64,000 nt of DNA from Nematostella vectensis. Lineage: Eukaryota; Cnidaria; Anthozoa; Actiniaria; Edwardsiidae. The stretch is from NCBI RefSeq assembly GCF_932526225.1, contig NC_064045.1, forward strand, positions 14,006,442-14,070,441, read 5' to 3'. A program made the translations under genes and the position numbers. Of the stretch, positions 30,401-42,609 are shown in pieces (position 1 is the first letter of the stretch; the number at the start of each line of letters is the position of its first letter). The notes beneath the pieces were generated by a model. The model was not told where the DNA came from. It made no database searches and saw nothing but the letters and a program-made list of their open reading frames with translations.

Positions 30401-33400
30401 AGGGTAAGTGTTGTAAAGGATGTCGTTGATTGACTATGGGGGGTTAGAGGTTAGGGTAAGTGTGGTAAAGGATGTCGTTGATTGACTTTGGGGGTTTAGA
30501 GGTTAGGGTAAGTGTGGTAAAGGATGTCGTTGATTGACTATGGGGGGTTAGAGGTTAGCGTAGGGGTGGTAAAGGATGTCGTTGATTGACCGTGGGGAGT
30601 TAGAGGTTAGGGTAAGTGTTGTAAAGGATGTCGTTGATTGACTATGGGGGGTTAGAGGTTAGGGTAAGTGTGGTAAAGGATGTCGTTGATTGACTTTGGG
30701 GGTTTAGAGGTTAGGGTAAGTGTGGTAAAGGATGTCGTTGATTGACTATGGGGGGTTAGAGGTTAGCGTAGGGGTGGTAAAGGATGTCATTGATTGACTG
30801 TGGGGGGGTTAGAGGTTAGGATAAGTGTGGTAAAGGATGTTGTTGATTGACTGTGGGGGGTTAGAGGTTAGGGCATAGTAAGATGGGAGGATTTTGATTG
30901 GCTGTGTTTAGCTTCACCTTGTGTTTGTACATGCGTCTGGACCTGAGAAGATTGTTCTCGCTCTCTAGTAGTCCCCAGTCCATCTTGACGTCCCACGTGA
31001 ACGTGTAGCAAGTACTGACAAAGACGGACATGACCCAGCCGAAGAAATAGAACCCGATCGCAGTCTGACCCGTTTCTTCTGTGGTAAGAGCAATCAAAAT
31101 AATTAGCATACTTGTGGGTGAGAGGCAGTGGAAGGGGGGTCATGGAAGATGGAAATGTCAGGCAAATTTTGAGATTTGTTGGAGCTCTGTAACGGCCAAA
31201 TGTTTTACAATTTACTGCAACAACTCTCAATTTCGATACATTTCCTGTGATTGAAGGTTTGATTTATCTTTTTTTTGTTGGGGGGGAGGGGTGGCAGCGT
31301 AACCATCTTATCCGCAACGGCTGTATTACTTTAATACAATATGTTTTTTGTTAGCCTACGTGTAGCCGCTGACTCGCGGGATTTCGCTAGTCAGCGGCTA
31401 CACGTACGCTAGTTTTTTGTTGCATACATATTGAAAAAGTATATAAGAAACTGATACACTGGAAAAGCTAAAAATCTTAGATCCAATATGTTTAAAAAGA
31501 GCAAAGAATAATTGAAAACAGATTCACACAAAGCCCAGAAATACCAGTTACCTTTTTCAGTAGCCACTATAGTCGAGAAGAACACCACAAAGAATGCAGT
31601 GGCGTATTTGCCGGCATTTGCAAGATGGGGAAACTTTTGCTTGGTGTCGTTATATCGTCGCAGGCTCTGGGCGAAGCGCCACCAGGCCGGCAGACAAGCA
31701 ATCAGTGGTCTTAGTCCATAGAGCTTACTCCCACACTGGGCTCGGTCTATTTGGATAAAGGCTAACGACATTAATGGACTACACCTTAAATTGCACATCT
31801 AGTTTGAAAATAATATCCTACATGCGTGCTTGCGTGACAGAGATTGTGAGAGCTGCTGAAGGAGCCTGGGTAAGTGGCTGCGCTAGAAGCGTACTCGTAA
31901 CATCAATATTTTTACGGCCACAATCGAGAGGCATGCATGATAACTAGATATATTCAGGCACTGCCTAAAGCGGAGCCCCACATATCACTTATTGTTCGTA
32001 TCTATAAAGTACAACCATCTCTACATTGCCAGGAAAAATCAATTATGTCAATTATCAATAAGTTAACATTAGAAAATCAAGCGTGTTGTTGAAGAAACGT
32101 TTGCCGTTGAATCAATTTCAAATAATTAAATGTGTCATAATTTTTTTTCTCTCATATGATACAGGATTTGCCTCTGTTATTAATGTATGCCTAGTTTAAA
32201 TCTAATTTGATTCAAAATAAAAGTAGAACTATTGAGAGGGAACAGAACAGCCAAATTATGTTGTACGAATTGTTTTGACAATCTTCAAAGCCCAACAGAA
32301 CGAACGAAAGTTTTCCGCCGATTGATAAAAACGTTTGTATTTACCTGAAAAACACTTCTCCGTATCAGTTTCAAACTGGTCCATATTTATTAACCTATGC
32401 TACTTCATCAGCAAGTCCTTTGTAGGGAAAGTTCATTTATTACCCCAAGGGGGGGGGTGAGGATTTTTTTCATTTTTGGTGCCCCTCCCCCCCCCACTCA
32501 CCTCCCGAAAACCAAAAAAAAAAAAGGAGCAAGGAAGAAACGGTAATGACAATGTCAAAGGAACGCGATTAAGAGATTAGCTGCAAGCTGGACAGAAAGT
32601 GGAGGGAAAGGAATTAGGTGAAAACATTAATTCCAAAAAAGTGAAGGCAATCGATTCCTCAAAGATGCGACTAAATCCAGGTTGCAACTTGATATAGGTT
32701 GATGCTATAAATGACGTAAAAGAAGCAAAAATGCTTTTCAATCTTCTCCTTGCAAGAAAAGCGCAGCACAAGAAAAAAGAAAATAAAGAGAACGAGGAAG
32801 ACAGTGAATCAGATATGGGTGAGGAGTTTGATGTCGGAGAATGAGCGCTTTTGTTTATATTTTAGATATGGAACACAAGCACTATATAATATTATATAGC
32901 GGAAACCATAAAAAGATGTATTTATGGTGTATACAAATTTGCATTGCATAGATAAAACGTTGCTTAACAGTGAGGTAGCCAGGATCTGTAACAGGAGGGG
33001 CCCAAAAGGTCCTTTCAAGGCATTTTCTCCTGTATTTTTGATAATGTCTCATACATTTATTTTTGGCTGCTAGAAGGGGGGGCCCGAGCCCTCTGAGCCA
33101 CCCCCTGGCTACACCACTGCTTTTAAGTATCCTGGATTGTGCATGCCAAATAACTGCCCGGAAACCGAGACAAGTTAAACCAAGAGGTCTGATTTGACAC
33201 GTCAAATTATATAGTAGAGACAACTCCCAAAGGAATCAGTGACCCCCCTTTTAAAATTCAAACACTTTCGACGCCCCCTCTTTAGACCTCAAAAATTTCT
33301 CAAGCCCCCCCCCCCCCCCCCCCCCCCTCCCCCCGCTTCGGTTTCCCATTCAGCATATTCAGCATCGAAAAAAACAATTAGTAGTTCTGTATCAGATGTC

Positions 33401-36400
33401 AGGGTTCTTTGAATGCTTCCGTCTTTTAAATTCACCTTCCTTTTAGCAAATCGCTCCATTTTCCAAGATCGCGCGCGCGCTCTCACCTAAACTAGATTGT
33501 AATGTAAGACAACATTTTAATTGTTGTATAAAACAAATAGATCTCACCTTTTTTGCGTCTGTTCTCAAATAGAAGCACAGAAGACGTCACAGCGTGTCAT
33601 GAACAACAGTCATGCAACTCGACTTGATGCCTCATTGCATACTTTTTTGTTGATGACATTCTGTGATGTATCTGTGCATCAATTAGAGGCAATGGCACAC
33701 AAAAATCAGATCTATTTGTTAAATCGCAAATGGTATGTAGAGTAGAACTTGGTGGTCTGCATAGGCATGGTGGTCTCTCTTATATAAATCAACATAAGGT
33801 TAAAATGTAAAACACAGAATCTCACATACCCTGCACTGAGTAGAAGTCCAAAGCATAGTAGCAAGCTATATACTCCATGTCCAGCAAAGCCACAACTAGA
33901 CTGTTGAGCTGGTCCGCAAGCCAGAAGTCAGAGAAACCAACAGGGTGAAAAGGTGCAGTCAAGACGCGCCACTAGGAGAAAAGTGGTGATAGATTAAGAA
34001 GATTAAGGATATATCAGAAATTTTCCATTATAAAAAAACTATTACAGTATGTGGTGTACACATGGTTAAGGATAAGGATAAAAACAAGGTGTCCACAGCA
34101 CATTTAATTGATTAATTATATAACTAGAGTCACTTTAGGACTCTAAGCAGTTTGGGATGACTTCCAATCAGACTAGATTTGATGAAAAAAGTATGAAAGC
34201 TAAAATTCATCATGCCCCACCCACTCCTCCTTTATAGATGCCCCATCTTCTCCTCCTTTATAGGTGCCCCACCCACTCCTCCTTTATAGGTGCCCCACCC
34301 ACTCCTCCTTTATAGATGCCCCATCTTCTCCTCCCTTTATAGGTGCCCCATCTTCTCCTCCCTTTATAGATGCCCCATCTTCTCCTCCCTTTATAGGTGC
34401 CCCACCCACTCCTCCTTTATAGATGCCCCATCTTCTCCTCCCTTTATAGATGCCCCACCCACTCCTCCTTTATAGATGCCCCATCTTCTCCTCCTTTATA
34501 GGTGCCCCACCCACTCCTCCCTTTATAGATGCCCCATCTTCTCCTCCTTTATAGGTGCCCCACCCACTCCTCCCTTTATAGATGCCCCATCTTCTCCTCC
34601 CTTTATAGGTGCCCCACCCACTCCTCCTTTATAGATGCCCCATCTTCTCCTCCCTTTATAGATGCCCCATCTTCTCCTCCCTTTATAGGTGCCCCACCCA
34701 CTCCTCCTTTATAGATGCCCCATCTTCTCCTCCCTTTATAGGTGCCCCATCTTCTCCTCCCTTTATAGATGCCCCATCTTCTCCTCCCTTTATAGATGCC
34801 CCATCTTCTCCTCCCTTTATAGGTGCCCCATCTTCTCCTCCCTTTATAGGTGCCCCATCTTCTCCTCCCTTTATAGATGCCCCATCTTCTCCTCCCTTTA
34901 TAGATGCCCCATCTTCTCCTCCCTTTATAGGTGCCCCACCCACTCCTCCTTTATAGGTGCCCCATCTTCTCCTCCCTTTATAGATGCCCCATCTTCTCCT
35001 CCCTTTATAGATGCCCCACCCACTCCTCCTTTATAGATGCCCCATCTTCTCCTCCTTTATAGGTGCCCCACCCACTCCTCCTTTATAGGTGCCCCACCCA
35101 CTCCTCCTTTATAGGTGCCCCATCTTCTCCTCCCTTTATAGATGCCCCATCTTCTCCTCCCTTTATAGATGCCCCACCCACTCCTCCTTTATAGATGCCC
35201 CATCTTCTCCTCCTTTATAGGTGCCCCACCCACTCCTCCTTTATAGGTGCCCCACCCACTCCTCCTTTATAGATGCCCCATCTTCTCCTCCTTTATAGGT
35301 GCCCCACCTACTCCTCCTTTATAGGTGCCCCACCCACTCCTCCTTTATAGATGCCCCATCTTCTCCTCCCTTTATAGATGCCCCATCTTCTCCTCCTTTA
35401 TAGATGCCCCATCTTCTCCTCCCTTTATAGGTGCCCCATCTTCTCCTCCCTTTATAGATGCCCCATCTTCTCCTCCCTTTATAGATGCCCCATCTTCTCC
35501 TCCCTTTATAGGTGCCCCATCTTCTCCTCCCTTTATAGATGCCCCATCTTCTCCTCCCTTTATAGGTGCCCCACCCACTCCTCCTTTATAGATGCCCCAC
35601 CCACTCCTCCTTTATAGATGCCCCACCCACTCCTCCTTTATAGATGCCCCATCTTCTCCTCCCTTTATAGGTGCCCCACCCACTCCTCCTTTATAGATGC
35701 CCCATCTTCTCCTCCCTTTATAGGTGCCCCATCTTCTCCTCCCTTTATAGATGCCCCATCTTCTCCTCCCTTTATAGGTGCCCCACCCACTCCTCCTTTA
35801 TAGATGCCCCATCTTCTCCTCCCTTTATAGGTGCCCCACCCACTCCTCCTTTATAGATGCCCCATCTTCTCCTCCTTTATAGGTGCCCCACCCACTCCTC
35901 CTTTATAGGTGCCCCACCCACTCCTCCTTTATAGATGCCCCATCTTCTCCTCCTTTATAGGTGCCCCACCCACTCCTCCTTTATAGGTGCCCCACCCACT
36001 CCTCCTTTATAGATGCCCCACCCACTCCTCCTTTATAGATGCCCCATCTTCTCCTCCCTTTAAAGATGCCCCATCTTCTCCTCCCTTTATAGGTGCCCCA
36101 CCCACTCCTCCTTTATAGATGCCCCATCTTCTCCTCCTTTATAGGTGCCCCACCCACTCCTCCTTTATAGATGCCCCATCTTCTCCTCCCTTTATAGATG
36201 CCCCATCTTCTCCTCCCTTTATAGGTGCCCCACCCACTCCTCCTTTATATATGCCCCACCTTTCCTCCCTTTATAGGTGCCCCATCTTCTCCTCCCTTTA
36301 TAGATGCCCCATCATCTCCTCCCTTTATAGATGCCCCATCTTCTCCTCCCTTTATAGGTGCCCCACCCACTCCTCCTTTATAGATGCCCCATCTTCTCCT

Positions 36401-38841
36401 CCCTTTATAGGTGCCCCATCTTCTCCTCCCTTTATAGGTGCCCCATCTTCTCCTCCCTTTATAGGTGCCCCACCCACTCCTCCTTTATAGGTGCCCCACC
36501 CACTCCTCCTTTATAGATGCCCCATCTTCTCCTCCCTTTATAGATGCCCCACCCACTCCTCCTTTATAGATGCCCCATCTTTTCCTCCCTTTATAGGTGC
36601 CACATCTTCTCCTCCCTTTATAGATGCCCCATCTTCTCCTCCCTTTATAGGTGCCCCACCCACTCCTCCTTTATAGATGCCCCACCCACTCCTCCTTTAT
36701 AGATGCCCCACCCACTCCTCCTTTATAGATGCCCCATCTTCTCCTCCCTTTATAGGTGCCCCACCCACTCCTCCTTTATAGATGCCCCATCTTCTCCTCC
36801 CTTTATAGGTGCCCCATCTTCTCCTCCCTTTATAGATGCCCCATCTTCTCCTCCCTTTATAGGTGCCCCACCCACTCCTCCTTTATAGATGCCCCATCTT
36901 CTCCTCCCTTTATAGGTGCCCCACCCACTCCTCCTTTATAGATGCCCCATCTTCTCCTCCCTTTATAGATGCCCCATCTCTTCCTCCCTTTATAGGTGCC
37001 CCACCCACTCCTCCTTTATAGATGCCCCATCTTCTCCTCCCTTTATAGGTGCCCCACCCACTCCTCCTTTATAGATGCCCCATCTTCTCCTCCCTTTATA
37101 GATGCCCCATCATCTCCTCCCTTTATAGATGCCCCACCCACTCCTCCTTTATAGATACCCCACCCACTCCTCCTTTATAGATGCCCCATCTTCTCCTCCC
37201 TTTATAGGTGCCCCACCCACTCCTCCTTCAAAGATGCCCCATCTTCTCCTCCCTTTATAGGTGCCCCACCCACTCCTCCTTTATAGATGCCCCATCCACT
37301 CCTCCTTTATAGATGCCCCATCTTCTCCTCCCTTTATAGGTGCTCCACCCACTCCTCCTTTATAGATGCCCCACCCACTCCTCCTTTATAGATGCCCCAT
37401 CTTCTCCTCCCTTTAAAGATGCCCCATCTTCTCCTCCCTTTATAGGTGCCCCACCCACTCCTCCTTTATAGATGCCCCATCTTCTCCTCCTTTATAGGTG
37501 CCCCACCCACTCCTCCTTTATAGATGCCCCATCTTCTCCTCCCTTTATAGATGCCCCATCTTCTCCTCCCTTTATAGGTGCCCCACCCACTCCTCCTTTA
37601 TATATGCCCCACCTTTCCTCCCTTTATAGGTGCCCCATCTTCTCCTCCCTTTATAGATGCCCCATCTTCTCCTCCCTTTATAGGTGCCCCACCCACTCCT
37701 TCTCAAAAGGTACCTTGCCTGTCAAAGAAACCTGTCTTAGACTTTAGCCATTTTTTCAAGGCCTGTGATCTTATAGTATATCACACTACACTAAAAAGGG
37801 AAATTACAGTTACCAGAGCCCTGATGAGCCAGAAGCGAGCCCCACGGTGAAAGGTCTTGAGGGTGTTGAAGAAGAACAAGATTAGGAAGCACGTGAGGGC
37901 TAGTGGGTGGGTGTAGGGTGGAACACCAAACAAATGCGAGAATATGAACAATACCACACTCAAACCCCAGGCAGAGAACAGGAACAAGGCAAGCTGAAAC
38001 AACAACAATAAAGCATAAGTCAACAACCACAACCATGACAAAAACAACAGCGTTAAAACGTTAAAAGTCAACAACCATGACAGCAACAACATGCATAAGT
38101 CAACAACAACAAACATGACAGCAAAAAAATGCATAAGTCAAAAACAACAACAACCATGACAGCAACGACATGCATAAGTCAAAAACAACAAACATGACAG
38201 CAAAAAAATGCATAAGTCAAAAACAACAACAACCATGACAGCAACAACATGCATAAGTCAACAACAACAAACATGACAAAAACAACAGGCTTAAGTCAAC
38301 AACCATGACAGCAACAACATGCATAAGTCAACAACAACAAACATGACAAAAACAACAGGCTTAAGTCAACAAACATGACAGCAGCAACATGCATTTAAGT
38401 GAACAACAACCATAACAACAAGCTTAATGAATGTCAATCAACCACTCCCTTGCTCTCTGTTACATTTTAAAATACAGCGACTTATTAGCAAGAAAACTTC
38501 AAAATAGCCACCCAGGATTGAAGTGTAATATGATAATGATAGTTGATTAAAAGTTTCTCAGTTACTTGCTTTTGAATTGCGTAAAAGGGCAGAGTGATTG
38601 GTCTTCTTAAAGTCAACAACAACAACCATGTCAACAACAACATGCATTTTAAGTCAATAACAAGGCATAAGCAAACAACAACAAACATGACAGCAACAGC
38701 CAAGCATAAGACAGCTACAATAACAAGCAAAACAATAATAAGCAACATTAACAATTCAATAACAACTGTAATAATAACAAATAATAATAATGCTAGCTCC
38801 TAACAAGCAAAAGTCAACAACAACATCAACAAAGAAAAGTC

Positions 38842-38873
<32 letters not shown>

Positions 38874-39775
38874 AGAAAAGTCAACAATAACAAGCACCGG
38901 TCAACAATGACAAGCAAAAGTAATTAATAACAAGCATAGGTTGACAACAACAAGCATAAGACAAACAATGAGCAAAAGTCAACTATCACAAGTATACGTT
39001 AACAACAACAAGCATAAAAAGTCAACAACACAATTGAGTAAACAACAATATGAATTATACAGGACAATTTCAAAAGAACAATAAAACAAAGTCTTCACCA
39101 TTAAACAACAACATACAAAAAAATTAAAAAAGCACACCAGATACCTACCTCAAGGACTTGCGTCCAGTCTAGATGTTTGTGGTCCAGATCAATAATATGG
39201 GCATGGTTAATGCCTGCTGCCTTCCATCCATAAATATTTATACCAAACAAAAAAAATTCCAAAATAAAAAGAAACATCCCTCTGTACATGCGAAAAGCTG
39301 GCTCCCATTGAATGTCACGTTCTGACTTGATAGCTGAAAAAAAAAAGTGAGATATTTTTTTATATTCCCATTTTATATTGAGAACACCATTGACTATTGA
39401 GAGCAACCATAAAAATTGAAGTTAGGAACCACAAAAAAAAAAATAATAAGTAACTGGTGGAGTGTGTTTGTTATTCTTGAACATGAAGGGGGTTTTAGCA
39501 GATAATTCCTTTTTTAAGGTGAGATAGATAGAGGCTAAGATGTTGTCTATCCCAGATATTTGAAAATCTTCTCTTGGGGGGGGGGGGGGGGTAGGGATTT
39601 TTTTGGCCGAACAGAAACAGGCAGGGCATTTACAAGGGGTACAGTTTTTTTGAAAAAAAATACCTGCAATAATCATGACAGTGAAGAGGATGACGCACAT
39701 CCCAGCAAACAGACCCACGCTGAACACTCTCCACATGGATTGAAGTGTGTACTGTGGCTGTATTAAACCAGACAT
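27420..39775 (-). CDS. XPR1-family EXS-domain protein lacking SPX (phosphate exporter-like)
   Basis: Complete 411-residue protein in 8 coding exons: 39664-39775, 39149-39333, 37814-37993, 33830-33971, 31552-31746, 30918-31078, 28820-28953, 27420-27546 (TAG). All borders are GT/AG with consistent phases. It aligns along its length with the membrane half of animal XPR1, including [68 protein letters not shown] and [20 protein letters not shown]1 exports phosphate at the plasma membrane; this half contains the transport helices and EXS domain. The SPX inositol-pyrophosphate sensor, about 170-200 residues before this part in human XPR1, is absent. An in-frame TAA sits two codons before the ATG with no splice acceptor between, so coding cannot simply extend upstream. 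Last 40 residues are hydrophilic and acidic. Transport activity is inferred from family only. Confidence 0.9.
27901..28169. mobile_element. 269-bp MITE with long terminal inverted repeats (PIF/Harbinger-like)
   Basis: Ends AGGCCCTGTCACACG and the inverted CGTGTGGCAGGGCCT extend into about 70 bases of imperfect inverted repeat (TTGTCTCGCAAAAAAATTGT paired with its near complement). It is flanked on both sides by TAA, a 3-bp target duplication typical of PIF/Harbinger. No ORF of its own. It lies in the last XPR1-like intron. Confidence 0.75.
28279..28734. mobile_element. Non-autonomous pogo/Tigger-like DNA transposon
   Basis: The left end TACAGTGAAACCTGAATTTT continues into ACGAT, and its inverted counterpart ends at 28734 (ATCGTAAAATCCAGGTTCCA), both with flanking TA. 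Internal copies of 'atcgtaaaat' and 'tacaacgatatt' form subterminal repeats. No transposase ORF remains. Family assignment rests on the CAGTGAAACCT-type end and TA duplication. Confidence 0.55.
29103..29955. repeat. 52-bp tandem array, block 1, XPR1-like intron 6
   Basis: About 16 copies of a 52-bp unit ('gattgactatggggggttag', 'aggttagggtaagtgtggta', 'aaggatgtcgtt'). From about 29695 the units change to a 'ggataacgttagggtaagag' variant. Same repeat as 30161-30877, separated by about 200 unique bases. Confidence 0.96.
30161..30877. repeat. 52-bp tandem array, block 2, XPR1-like intron 6
   Basis: About 14 further copies of the 52-bp unit. A group of four units near 30360-30580 is repeated near 30570-30790, including its private variants 'aagtgttgtaaagg' and 'gttagcgtagggg', showing a multi-unit duplication. 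It ends 40 bases from the exon-6 donor. Confidence 0.96.
31359..31404. repeat. Perfect 16-bp GC-rich hairpin
   Basis: CGTGTAGCCGCTGACT at 31359-31374 and its exact complement at 31389-31404, separated by 14 bases, in XPR1-like intron 5. Very stable stem; function unknown. Confidence 0.85.
32704..32843 (+). pseudogene. Possible coding remnant, charged C-terminal tail
   Basis: An open stretch on the strand opposite to XPR1-like, starting after an acceptor-like 'cttgatatag', reads [14 protein letters not shown] followed by a Lys/Glu/Asp-rich tail ending EEFDVGE and TGA at 32841-32843. The biased composition looks like the end of a real protein, perhaps a transposon gene, but I do not recognise it and found no matching upstream exon. 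Could be chance. Confidence 0.2.
32969..33119. mobile_element. Inverted-repeat transposon remnant in XPR1-like intron 4
   Basis: Ends 'cagtgaggtagccagg' and 'cctggctacaccactg' are inverted copies around about 120 bases without a usable ORF. Similar to the 'tggccagg' element at 23812-24111. Confidence 0.55.
34212..37700. repeat. 26/27-bp tandem array, XPR1-like intron 3
   Basis: About 130 units of two interleaved types: a 26-bp unit ('cacccactcctcctttatag' plus 'atgccc' or 'gtgccc') and a 27-bp unit ('catcttctcctccctttata' plus 'gatgccc' or 'ggtgccc'). Groups of types recur in the same order (for example near 36120-36260 and 37470-37610, including the rare 'tatatatgccccacctttcc'), so blocks of several hundred bases were duplicated. 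It fills most of the 3.8-kb intron. Confidence 0.98.
38000..39060. repeat. AAC-rich degenerate tandem repeat, XPR1-like intron 2
   Basis: About 1 kb dominated by 'gtcaacaacaac', 'catgacagcaacaacatgca' and 'taagtcaa' motifs, with a pure (AAC)n run near 38840-38872. Copies are irregular in length. A unique segment lies at about 38420-38600. It spans most of intron 37994-39148. Confidence 0.9.
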
Positions 39776-42000
39776 GTTCAATTACCCTTTGTTAGGCATC
39801 AAACTGCCAGCCTGCAAGTCTGGTGGATCATTGACCAGCAGCTACTATTACTCTATTGGTATTGTTGTTGATTTTAATGCAATTTGTAACTGCTCTTAGA
39901 TTGGAACCATGACCTGTAAAATGAATAAATCCAGGGGAGAGGGGTTCTCCCTAAAAATTGGGGGTAGGGGTGACCGTCATATTTTTTAGGGTTTGAAATC
40001 CAAGGTTTCATATTTTTAGGGTCTTCGAAGCAAAGCCTATCAAAAATAAAAAAAACATGGTACTTTTTAGGGTCTACGAATATGAGGTTCGTAGAAGTTC
40101 ACAAGGTTCACTTTTTTTCTTAAATGGTGACCCTACAGTCTCGCCAAGTTTTCGATGTAAAAGCTGTGATAAAGGGGGGGGGGGGGGCGATATTTTCTGC
40201 ACTGTTCTATTTGCAGAGCGGCTGCTGGTAAGTAGGATATACACGGAATTAAACCTCAATTGTATTAAAATCAACTTGATCTTACAGTGAGGATACAGAA
40301 AGTAGGCCATAAATTAACTATCATATCATATCCTATATCGCCAACATCACAACAGCAATAACTGAAAAACAGAAATAACTGGAAATAATTTGAGGCTAAA
40401 TACTGTCACTCAATAGATATATGTAAAGAAGTATAATAAGGAGTTCAATCCACCAGCTCATCTACATCAACAGGTCTATAACATGCTCTGTTCTGTATTT
40501 CAGGGAGAATTCAGTTCATAATGATATCATAAAGGATACATAATTTTACAAATAATGATAATCATTTGCACATGGCATTGCATGATGGCAACATACCTTA
40601 GTTTGTGAGTCTCGTCTTGTGTTTGCTGTTTTTAATCTTGTCCCTAGTTTTATCTTCTCATGGTACTTTTTGTCTCCACTGCTACAGGCCTATGCATTAA
40701 GTACATTATCAGGGAAGTTAAGTCCATTATTAGGGAAGTTAAGTGCATTATTAGGGAAGTCTTCTGTTTCCTCTTCAATATTTACAGTAGCTTATAGCTG
40801 TTAACCTCCATAGTCTTGGAAGTATCAAAGCATCAAACCATAGACAGCCTGGAACTGTCAACCCAACTGGGACAGAAATCTTGCAAAATTGGGTGAAAGA
40901 CAGTAAATATGTGAAAAAAACCCAAGACAGCCAATGCGGGTGAACACAGAGACTTTATGAACATTTTCACAAAAATTAGGCTTGTGATGAGGTCTAAAAT
41001 CTTGTGACACCCAGCTAATGCGGGTGAGTTGACAACTATGTGCTTATAAACAACTGACGCATTCCATCAAATAATAACTTTGAGGATTGGGTGATTGATG
41101 ACAAGCTTGTAAAAATTAGTCAGAAAATTTTAAAATTGGCTTTTAAAATATTATGCAGACATGTATAAAAACACTGCCCCAGCATATGTTTCCAGAGTGG
41201 CATTTCAGATATTTTTTTTTAGCATAGGCAGATCTTATTGGAGCTCCTAGATTGACCCTTTTACAGTGTTATACTAAAGCGTATAGACAAAGGGGTATGA
41301 TGGTATGAGTTGTTTTTTTTTTTTTGGGGGGGGAGGGCTATAAAATGCAAAAGAGGAGCAAAGGTCAATGGACTCAAAAGTAAATGAAATGCTACAATTA
41401 TACAAATAAATAATCATAATGAACACCATACATGAATCGTCCGTGATGTATTCAATAAGCTTAAGTAGTACATATTACTTTAATCCAGATATTGGCGGTG
41501 ACCTAATTCTCTGGTACATAAGAGGAAGATAGTCAAAGAAAGCCAATCAACAGCAAAATAGCACGCAAAGGGTAACAAATATAAATTCTATAAGTAAGTA
41601 GTCAATTTGCATTTCAAAATAAACAACTCACCTCGCCTAGAAAGTTGTCGTTTGTGGATGGTCCGTTATATTCGCGACGTCTTTCGTCCAGTGCATGAAC
41701 AACCGTTAGAATGGAAGAAGCATGCATGTTGTATTGGCGTACAGTCGGAGAAGAAAGCCTAGACTTAACCACAAAGCGCTGCTTGATCACTTCGTTTTGG
41801 TTTGGAACAGTTCGTTCGAGGCAGAAGGGCAAATTGCGTTAGGATTGTTTGAAAAGAAATTGATACAGAGTTTCCGGTAATCGTACACGCTAGATAAACA
41901 TCCCAGTAATATTAAGTCTAGACTATAGCTAGTGAGGACAAGCTATTTTGATTGCAAAAATCTTCTTGACCTTACTGCTCATATCTTGGCAAGAATCACA
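39776..42000 (-). other. Upstream region of the XPR1-like gene with candidate 5' exon
   Basis: No further coding exon of XPR1 is recognisable here. On the minus strand, ATG CAT GCT TCT TCC near 41730 opens a frame that runs to GGCGAG|gtgagt at about 41636, a good donor, so this may be a 5' UTR exon. Joined to an acceptor just before the XPR1-like exon it would form a short upstream ORF ending at the TAA before the main ATG. Also here: three copies of a 22-bp repeat (40695-40760) and a poly-G run near 40178. Inference only. Confidence 0.3.
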
Positions 42001-42609
42001 AGCTCTCACGCTCCCGAGCATACTCGATTTCGGAGACATTTCGGTTAACTGTCGGAAGCCACTCGGCCGGCATCTGAATCGCCGGACGTTGAGTTACTTG
42101 ACTTGCCTAATCAAACATGGTTTATGTTTAAAAACCACAGGTTTATTTTGCGAAACTTTTTGCTTTGTCCGGGGTTCTTCAATTTATTTTGCAAAAAAAG
42201 TTTTGTTTATTTTTTTTGCTCGTTTCATTCCACAAAGAGCATAACAGCCGACCCCAGGGCCCACCTCCTGCGAGAAATGATTTTTTAACATCCATTTCAG
42301 CTTTCTTTCGATTATCGGGACATAGCAGTTGGTCAAGTGCAGGCCCGTACCAAGGATTTTCCTTGGGGGGGGGGGGGGGGGGGCTGGAGGGATTTCTCTG
42401 ATAAAAATCTGACCACACGCGAAAAACAACACACAAAAATGCTTATTTTTTGCCTTTGCATTATCTCCACGGGACGTTTATTGTCGGATTTCACTGCATA
42501 CCAGAGTGATTTAGATTATGCTTTTTAGTTTTGTCTACAAATAGCACGTCTATCCGATAGTGGACCTTCGGCCATTTATTTGCGTTAATGAATATTTGTA
42601 GAATGTCAT

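Noticed and set aside
29103..30877. 'ttagggtaa' motifs considered as interstitial telomere repeats
   Set aside because: TTAGGG occurs once or twice per 52-bp unit as part of a longer sequence, not as a tandem hexamer.
34290..36941. Repetitive plus-strand ORFs ('SSPPFIDAP' type)
   Set aside because: Products of the 26/27-bp minisatellite antisense to the XPR1-like gene; mixed unit lengths break the frame repeatedly.
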